From Saprolegnia diclina VS20 (Eukaryota > Oomycota > Saprolegniomycetes > Saprolegniales > Saprolegniaceae): a DNA stretch of 25,357 nucleotides. The stretch covers positions 648,913 through 674,269 of the forward strand of contig NW_008246068.1 of assembly GCF_000281045.1 (NCBI RefSeq), given 5' to 3'. The translations under genes were made by a program, and so were the position numbers. This document shows positions 9,928-17,043 of the stretch, in pieces (positions within the stretch are counted from its first letter, which is position 1; each line of letters begins with the position of its first letter). The notes below the pieces were generated by a model. It was not told where the DNA came from and did not search any database. It saw only the letters and a program-made list of their open reading frames with translations.

Positions 9928-12110
9928 ATGATGCACTTTCTCTCGCGCCTCTCGTCGCCGTTGGCACGCGTCGCGACGAGACGTTTTCCCACCGCAGCGC
10001 TGCAAGCGGCGCCGCCACGCCGCCTCAACATGCCGCCCATGCCGTTGGCCGACATTGCCTACACGCAAGCGACGGACGAAACCCTCAACTTGTCGTGGAC
10101 CGACGGCCACCACAGGTACAGCGTGCCGCCTTAGACACACCTCACATGGTCCAACAGCTCGTTCCACTACATTTGGCTGCGCGACAACTGCCATTGCCCG
10201 CGCTGCCGCCACCCCGTCGCGGAAGAGCGCCTTGTCGACACGCTCGCGATACCCATGAACATTCAACCCGCGCGCGTCCAGGCGCTGCCGGCGTCGGAGG
10301 CGACCGAGGCCGTAGTGCAAATCGCATGGGACGACGGCCACGTCTCGCAGTACCCCGTGTCGTTCCTCTTTGACAATTGCTTTGCCCGACAGACGCCGTC
10401 GTCGTCGTTCTCGTCGGGCCCGACGTTGTGGACCGCCGCCGACATGGCGCATGGCCTGCCACGCTTCCCGTACGAGCACGTCATTTCGTCGGAGCAAGGG
10501 CTTCTCGAGTGGCTCGAAGCGTTGGATGCGTACGGGTTTGCGCTCCTCGAAGGCGTGCCGGCTGGTGACGACGACGCGGCGCGCGCGATGGCCGAGCGCA
10601 TTGGCCTCGTGCGCAACACGTTTTGGGGCCCGACGTGGAGCGTCAAGAGCGAGCCCAAGCCCATGAACCTGAGCATGACGAGCGAGGCGCTGCATCCGCA
10701 CACGGACTTTGGCTGGTCCGAGGCGCCGCCGGGGCTTCAGTTTCTGCACTGCGTCGCGTTTCAATCCAAGGACGCGATCGGCGGCGAGTCGACGCTCGCG
10801 GACGGCTACGCGATCGCCGCGCAGTTGTCGTCGTCGCACCCGGAGGCCTTTCGGCTCCTCTCGACCGTCGCGATTGACCACTGCTTCTCGAGCGAGTCGC
10901 AGTGGTTTGAGCACAAGGCGCCGATTCTGTCGCTCGACCCTACGACTGGCCGCGTGCGCGACGTGCGCTTCAACCAAGCCAACCGGTCGCCGCTGCGGCT
11001 CCATCCGGACCTCGTGCGTCCTTACTATGACGCCATGCGGCTCTGGACGGCGGCAACGCGGGACCCGACGCATCTACTGCGTTTTCGGCTCACAGAAGGC
11101 GACATGCTCGTCTTCAACAACCGCCGACTGCTGCACGGCCGAACGGGCTACGACGCTCAAGCCACGTGGCGCCACCTCAAAGGCTGCTACCTCGACGCTG
11201 AAGACTACAAGAGCAAACTCACAATGCTGCGCGGGCGGCGCCACTACTCGACGAAGCGCTATGTCCGCCCGCCGCCGCCATCGCACTTGGATCCTGGCTA
11301 CGACGCCTTCTCGGCGGCGTTTGTCTCGGCGGCGTTGGCCAACGTCCAGGACGTGATCGATGCAGGAGCAACGTACGACGACGGCAGTAGCTTGAAAGCG
11401 GTCGCCGACGCCGGCGCCGCGTCGTTTCGAACGCTGGCCGACGGCAACAAGGCCGACTATGTGTACCAGTGCTCGCTGTACGACCACGACATTCAGGTAT
11501 TCGATGCCCTAGACATCTTGGTACTAAATCGATGTAGGTCAACTTGGTGCCACGGCTCTTGGGGATGCTCCAGAAGCTTGAGGGCGACCACGTTCGTCTC
11601 GGGACGGGCACGCAGGTGGATTTGTTCGAGCACAGCCTGCAGTGCGCAACGCTGGCGCACACCGACGGCGCCGACGAAGAGCTCGTCGTCTGCGCGCTCC
11701 TGCACGACATTGGGGAGCTCCTCTCGCCGTGCAACCATGGCGAGATCGCGGGTGCGATCCTTCGCCCGTACATCAGCCCCGAGCGGTACTGGATCCTCGC
11801 CCACCACGAGATCTTCCAGGTTCGACGCTTTGCCACGTTGCAACTCGATGATTATGCGTAGGGGTACTACTACTTTCATCACGTGGGCGGCGACCGCGAG
11901 ACGCGCCAGCAGTTTGCCGACCACCCGCAGTTTGCGGCGACCGTCGACTTTTGCCACAAGTACGACCAGGCAGCGTTCGACCCGGCCGCCGACACGTACG
12001 CGCTGTCGTTCTTTGAGCCAATGCTGCGCCGGATCCTCTCGCGCAAGGCCTACTTCTTCGCGCCTAGCCACCCCAAGCTCGGCTGCGTCACGGGCACGTC
12101 CCTGACATAA
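9928..12110 (+). CDS. Fused GBBH-like 2OG oxygenase + HD-domain oxygenase (TmpA-TmpB / PhnY-PhnZ-like)
   Basis: Exons: 9928-10115, 10158-11496, 11538-11819, 11862-12110; introns 42, 41, 42 nt; 685 aa. Residues 1-30 are Arg/Ser/Ala-rich without acids, a likely mitochondrial presequence. Residues ~38-135 are the GBBH-type N-terminal domain with zinc ligands C74, C76, C79 and H124. Residues ~180-440 are a TauD/BBOX fold with the Fe(II) triad H244-x-D246...H389 and the 2OG-binding R401. Residues ~510-685 are an HD domain with H541, H565-D566, H577, H598/H599 and D638, the six-ligand set of MIOX/PhnZ-type diiron oxygenases rather than a simple phosphohydrolase. Bacterial TmpA (often misannotated as gamma-butyrobetaine hydroxylase) and TmpB act in sequence on 2-(trimethylammonio)ethylphosphonate to give glycine betaine and phosphate. 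Substrate here is inference; a carnitine-like route is the alternative for the first half. Confidence 0.85.
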
Positions 12111-12664
12111 GATTGTGTCCTTCCTTGCTATTCCATTCGTAATTTGATATTGCATCCGTCCATCTGCCCGGCTCGGTGGGTGCTGGCGCTGTTGGCGCTG
12201 GCGCGGCCGGTGCGGCACTTCCTGGCCGCCGTCGGCGTCTTGCCTTTTCTAGCTTTTTTAGTTAGCGCGGCCAATCAGATTGACGAAAATAGTTAGCGCT
12301 GCCAATCAGCATCTGATTTGCATCTCATTGGTCAGCATACCGCAGTATTTTTGCCAATCAGCGAAAGGAATGAATTTTATTAGTCAAAATTCTGGAGCTG
12401 TGGACCATAAACGTCCAAGAGTACAAACACGCATACAAATTTCAAGTCTAATTCGTCCAAGGAGCACTTCCTCGTAGCCCAGACCGAAGCACGGACCTCT
12501 ATTGTCTTAACGTGAACACCATAGACATGTACGCTGTTTTCCCAGTGTTCTCGCTGCCTCCTTCCCTCTTTTTTCTCTTTCTTCCCTTTTTCTGTGTGCC
12601 AAACATTTTTACGTTTATGGTTCATAAGCCCATCTGCCGATGTATTTATTGTGCACAGCATAGT
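12111..12664. other. Convergent intergenic region with CCAAT cluster
   Basis: This 554-bp spacer lies between two gene 3' ends. It contains four CCAAT boxes within 90 bp (listed separately) and a polypyrimidine tract around 12551-12597. A minus-strand frame around 12110-12250 reads as Pro/Ala-rich but has no start codon and overlaps the end of the upstream gene. I see no convincing coding gene. Confidence 0.5.
12260..12358. promoter_or_regulatory. Cluster of four CCAAT boxes with a 19-bp direct repeat
   Basis: CCAAT occurs at 12271-12275, 12302-12306 and 12354-12358, with ATTGG at 12327-12331. The first two lie in a direct repeat AGTTAGCGC(G/T)GCCAATCAG at 12260-12278 and 12291-12309, matching at 18 of 19 bases with a 31-bp period (about three helical turns). 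Such clustering is typical of NF-Y sites in promoters, yet both flanking genes end here. It may drive an unannotated transcript or an antisense RNA. Confidence 0.5.
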
Positions 12665-13793
12665 CTAGGAGGACTCGTCGCCGGCCTTCTTTCGCTGGCG
12701 CAGAAGTTGCTTGTACTTGGTCGGGTGCCGCCGCTTCCAGTCGTCCTCGAGCTCGTTCTGCAACGCCGCAAGGTGCTCCGGTACCCAGAGCTGCCTGCGC
12801 AAGAGAATATACTATGAAACCAGCGATCGACAATATTGTACACGTACCGAGCGAGCACGTCGTCGCGGTTATGGGGGTATTGGTCGCTGAGGAAGAAGGC
12901 TTCACTAATGTCCTAACACTACAATGAACGTAATACTGAAGGACAATATTGTACCAACGCCTTGCACGTCAAGTACAGCACCGCGTCCGGAGCGTACGGC
13001 CGGCGCAAGTACGCATAGTCATACCACCACCGGAGTCGCCACACCACGTATAACATGAGCGAGTAGGGCAAGAGCAGAAGCCGAACCAGCAGCAGCTTGC
13101 GCAGCCTACGTCAACCGTGGAGGGATCGCCGGCGATGCAGCGACGTACGTTGGCTTTTCGTAGCCGCCCGAGATCTCGGAGGACGCCATGAGCTCGTCGA
13201 CGATGGCCTCGAGCTCGGCTTTGGCCGCGTCTTTGGCCTTCTTGTCCTTGGCGCGCTTGAGATGCGCGTTGCGCTCGGTTTGCACGGCCAATGCCTGGCG
13301 CTTGACCGTGTCCGACTACGTTTCGAGATGGCGTCGTGTGGCCAAATGTCGACTGTGGTACCTGGCGAAAGTATGCGATCGCTTGCTTATGGCGGTGAAC
13401 TTGGGATAGGTACTGGCAGAGCGTGAGGAAGAGGACGAACCCGAGCACGATGAGGCGCGCGTCCGACTTTGGCGCGTACGCGTGCTGGACGTACATGCCA
13501 TAGTTGTACGCGTAGTCTGTCGGGTGGTCGAGGTAGTGGTCGTAGGCGGCGCGCTTGGTCACGTCGGCGAGCACCTCGTAGGCGGTCGCGAGCGCTTGGA
13601 ACGCCGACGCTGCGTCCGCGCTCGGGTTCTTGTCCGGGTGCATCAGCAGCGACAGCGCGCGGTACTGCTTGCGGACCTCGGTCGCCGACGCCGTGCGCTC
13701 GAGGCCAAGCAGGTCGTAGCACTCGCGCTGCCCGCAGTACATGTTGCGGCCATGGACGACCGCGAGCACGAGCGCAAGCCACCGCACTTGCAT
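12665..13793 (-). CDS. ER-membrane J-domain protein, DNAJC25-like
   Basis: Exons (minus): 13793-13362, 13315-13149, 13105-12955, 12912-12848, 12794-12665; introns 46, 43, 42, 53 nt, all opening GTAC; 314 aa. A short signal peptide (residues ~1-15) is followed by a J domain at ~25-88 with the HPD triad at 52-54. A transmembrane segment lies at ~113-130, then a basic and acidic helical stretch, the GGYEKP motif at 194-199 (GGYQKP in animal DNAJC25), and a second transmembrane segment at ~203-224 (LVRLLLLPYSLMLYVVW). The end is basic and Trp-containing (DDWKRRHPTKYKQLLRQRKK). The domain order matches DNAJC25, an ER J-protein expected to stimulate a lumenal Hsp70. It is 125 bp downstream of the Lys-Pro-rich gene on the same strand. 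Confidence 0.88.
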
Positions 13794-13918
13794 CGAAAAA
13801 GTGTTTAAAACACGGTTTGCAACACAACGACATGTCGCAAGGTTTGGGGATAGGGCCGTGGATTCGTTAGGTTCTAAATCTAAATAACAAAGGACGCGCC
13901 TTAGTGCCTAACGAATGC

Positions 13919-15402
13919 TTAGAGCCCCGGCGGACGCATGCCCAGCTGCGGCTTGAGGTGGCCATGCAGCGTCGCGAGCTCGGTCTGGAGCGTCATGTTG
14001 AGCTGCTGTAGAAGACGGTTTTCGTGCTCGAGCTGCTCCATGCGGAGGAGCGACCGCTGCAAATGGTCGCGCAACTGCGCGTTCTCCATTTCGCCGTTGC
14101 GGTTGACCGCCATGAGCGACTCGGCCGTCTGCTTGAAGTACTGCGCCCGGGACATGACTTCATCAACGTCGAGGACGGTCTCTGCCTACGCGTATCACGT
14201 CGTCAGTCAAGGGCATATGCAATATGGCTGTCGACCTGGCCAGGAATGAAGACAGTGATGTGTTTCGGGTGGTAGGAGACAGCGTTCAAGTTGATCTTGG
14301 GGCTGTGCATGGCCGGCGGCGACAAGGACGGCGGCGGCGTGGCCGAGCCGTTCGAGGGACGCGCCGGAAGCTCGTTGCGCGGTGAGGTACGCTGCTGGTT
14401 CGCAACAGGCGTGGGAGGTGGCACGACGGGCGCCGGCGACGCGACCTAACGTTTATGAGCCATCGAGTGGATGGAGACGTGGTGAGGTATACCGTCTTGG
14501 CCTTGGGCTTGGGCTCCGCTACAGGAGCCACATTTTTCTGCTTGGTTTGTTCGACTACGGGGGATGCCTTTGGCTTGGGCTCGGCCATAGGCTGCTTGGT
14601 GGGCTTTTGTTCGACCGCCGGCGTCGGCTTGGCCACTGGCGCCTTGGCCACCGGCGTCTGGACTGACTTGACAGCAGGAGCCGGCGTCGGCTTGACAGCA
14701 GGCGTCGGGGCGGCAGGCGTGGCTTTCGCGACGGGTGCCGGTTTGGACTTGGGTTCGGGGCTCGCAACCGGCGCCGGCTTGGCAACGACGGGTACAACCG
14801 CCGGCTTGGCCTTGGGCTGTACCGCAGGCTTGGCCTTCGTCGCAGGCGGTTGCGCCACAGGCTTGGGCTTGGCTTCGGGCGGCGGCTGGGACACGACCTT
14901 GGGCTTCATTTCAACAACGACAGGCTTGGGCTTGAGTTCAACGACGACGGCGCGCGGCTTGGGCTCGGCGGCGACCAGGGCCTTTGGCTTGTTCTGCGCT
15001 TCACGAAGCTTGTCGGCAAACGACATGGGCGGCGGCGCCGGCGTCTCTACAACTGGCTCTGGCTCGGGCGCCGCGAGCTGCAACACGGTCAAGCATGGCC
15101 TCGTGCATGGCCAAAGTACCTCGTCGTCTGCGGGCGTCGGGTTCGTCGACGCGCCTTTCTTCTTCTTCTTGGACTTCTTGGACGTCGCACACATGGCCAA
15201 GCTCTTAAGCGTGAGCTCTTCTCTACGCAGGACGCAAGGGTGAGCTACGCAGTGCATGGCGCGCGTACTGCTTCTTGGCCTTGAGCTTCTCCTTCTGCTT
15301 GGTCTGCTTGGCGGCCTTGTCTGCGTTGGCGCTGTAGTGCTGGCTAATGGCCGTGTCATCGTCCGAGTCGTCGGCGAACGCAAGGAAGACGCTCTTCTTC
15401 AT
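13919..15402 (-). CDS. Lys-Pro-rich protein with C-terminal coiled coil
   Basis: Exons (minus): 15402-15269, 15222-15120, 15077-14493, 14445-14236, 14185-13919; introns 46, 42, 47, 50 nt; 432 aa. The start MKKSVFLAFADDSDDD is acidic, followed by Lys-rich stretches including a KKSKKKKKG cluster in exon 2. Residues ~80-274 are a long low-complexity region of repeated (A/E)(K/P)PKP units with Val and Ala, likely extended and disordered. Residues ~310-345 contain a better-folded segment (INLNAVSYHPKHITVFIPGQ). Residues ~376-419 form a heptad-like coiled coil (LLRMEQLEHENRLLQQLNMT). No family is recognised. The plan suggests a scaffold that oligomerises by its C-terminus and binds partners or RNA through its charged N-terminus. 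The 42-nt intron 2 is a multiple of three, so retention would still be translatable. Confidence 0.78.
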
Positions 15403-15970
15403 GCTGCAAGTGGTATCGGCGGGGGAATTTCTGCGCGTGTCGTTTCCAATGGTTTTCAATACTGTCACACTCGATATGCCAATCCCATGCAATTTTAGAG
15501 GTTATAAAAAACACGCGTTTTAAACCATGAGCTCGACCTCAACCTCAACCTCAACGCCGTCGCGCGCTTCTCGCAGCCGCCCAGAGCCACCGAGATAGCC
15601 GCCGTGGACGCGCCCGACAGGCGCTTGGACACGATGCACGGTTCGTGGAGCGTATGTATCGTTCGTCTGCAGAATGGCCGTGTTTCTTTGGTGCTTCGAG
15701 GGCGCCAAAGCCGGATCCGCTACGAAGTTTAGTGTCCAGCGTTGCACTCTACGTGGACGAGGTGATAGTAGATAGCATGGCAGTGGCGGCTGGCTCCTTC
15801 TGCAGCTCAAGGGCAGCGTGGTGACAGCGCAGCATCCACTTGGCTATCTTATAGTGTTGCTTTGGGGTAGGGTGTTTAAAACATTATACTGGATCTTGGT
15901 ATGCTCTAAGATCTGGCAAAACACTCGATTCCGCGTTCTATATTCCGTGCCAAAGACACCACGTGGAGCG
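15403..15970. other. Intergenic stretch with conflicting coding signals
   Basis: 568 bp between the Lys-Pro-rich gene (-) and the UBM gene (+). At 15529-15729 the + strand is open for 66 codons with very high third-position G/C (ELDLNLNLNAVARFSQPPRA onward), but it has no ATG before 15634 and is preceded by TAA at 15505. Overlapping minus-strand frames are also protein-like, including a start at 15835 (MLRCHHAALELQKEPAATAM) followed by a possible 39-nt intron with an ACTAAAC branch site. I could not settle on one model. A CTCAAC hexamer repeat (15535-15555) inflates the signal. Confidence 0.35.
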
Positions 15971-16682
15971 ATGGACATGTCCCTCGGTGCGGTCCGCCGC
16001 CACCGCTCTCGCCCGCTCACGTTGCCACGTAGATGATCTCATCAAGTCGCGCCAGCCAGCCAAGGGTCGGCCCGCGCCATCGAAAGTCAAGGTCTCGCCG
16101 CCGAGAGCCGCGGCCCCGTTGTCGCCGACGGCCGGGGACCCCATGACCATGTCCTTGGGTACGCTCGGACATCGTTTGCCGCCGCTCAGTTCCACGAATA
16201 GATGATCTGATTGCGTCCAAGAAGAAGGCGCGCGAGTCTGTCAAAGCCAAGACGATCCCGCCAGTCAAGGTACCTTGCAATCTTGCGTGTGGTCTGACGT
16301 CCTGTGCTAGAAGCAGCAGGTCGCGCAGGCCCACGCCAAGCAGAAGCGTCGGTCCGCGGTCAACGAGGTACCTCATCGTCTCCTACGTATACGCCTTATA
16401 TCGTGGTGCGCAGCGGCGTGGCGTAGCGCAGGCGCCCGAGCCGCCCGTGCGTCGCGGTGGCCGGCCTCCGCGGCGCCGCCCCGCCGCGGCCGCGCTGCCC
16501 AACTGGGCCAAGCACAGCTTGGAACACCCGACCAAGTTTGAGGTGCCAAAAGGCATGAACTTCAAGATTTCAATTGCGTACGTACAACAGGTCCTCGTGC
16601 ATAACGCGCCGACGAATCATGGTGCTCTGGCTCTAGCATGGACAACGTCCGTCCCGTCGTGGGCATTCCGCCGCAGCGGTAA
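15971..16682 (+). CDS. mRNA export adaptor-like protein with two UAP56-binding motifs
   Basis: Exons: 15971-15986, 16033-16158, 16202-16269, 16311-16367, 16432-16577, 16637-16682; introns 46, 43, 41, 64, 59 nt; 152 aa. The protein opens with MDMSLDDLIKSRQ and repeats the motif at residues 43-54 as MTMSLDDLIASK. This is the UAP56/DDX39-binding motif (UBM) found at the start of ALYREF/Yra1 and in UIF/FYTTD1-type factors. A basic middle follows, with an RGG-type patch RRGGRPPRRR at 96-105, and a short conserved-looking end (HPTKFEVPKGMNFKIS). No RRM is present, so it is closer in plan to UIF than to ALY. Both motifs are split by a phase-1 intron in the same Asp codon (D6 and D48). The first coding exon is only 16 nt. 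Role: recruiting the TREX helicase to mRNA in the nucleus (inference from motif). Confidence 0.82.
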
Positions 16683-17043
16683 AGATCCACGCGTCCGCTG
16701 CCATCCTAGCACCGACCGCCGTGACCCGTCGTCGTCGAATCGTCGCAGTCGTTTTCTTAATGCTACGAAAAAAGATATCCGGTCAGTTGTCATCCCGAGA
16801 TGCCATCATCGGGCCTTGGCTACTAGTACCTACTGCGGCCATAACAACAACAACACCGCGACGAGTACTGTGGGTACTACGTGTACAGCCGCACAGTAAT
16901 CCCCGCGGTCGATCCCTCGCATCACTCGATCCGCAACCGCATCCTCGGCAGAAGCGGCGTCTTTGTAGTACTCCAAGTGGAGTCGCTGCAAGGCTCCCTG
17001 GTGTGTGTGCCAAGGCGCGTCTGGGTAACGAGCAAAGGAAGCG
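16683..17043. other. Upstream region of the START-FYVE-GAF gene
   Basis: 361 bp with no secure gene. The minus strand carries a coding-like frame (about 17142 down to 16880, including RLHLEYYKDAASAEDAVADR) that lacks an ATG and would overlap the first exon of the next gene. An in-frame TAA at 17026-17028 on the + strand supports the start at 17044. Confidence 0.4.

Noticed and set aside
9907-11073. 388-codon minus-strand frame under the oxygenase fusion
   Set aside because: Arg-rich mirror of the oxygenase exons; it crosses the ATG and first intron of a well-supported gene.
12110-12250. Pro/Ala-rich minus-strand frame past the oxygenase fusion
   Set aside because: No start codon, overlaps the 3' end of a solid gene, and repetitive GGCGCT sequence explains the composition.
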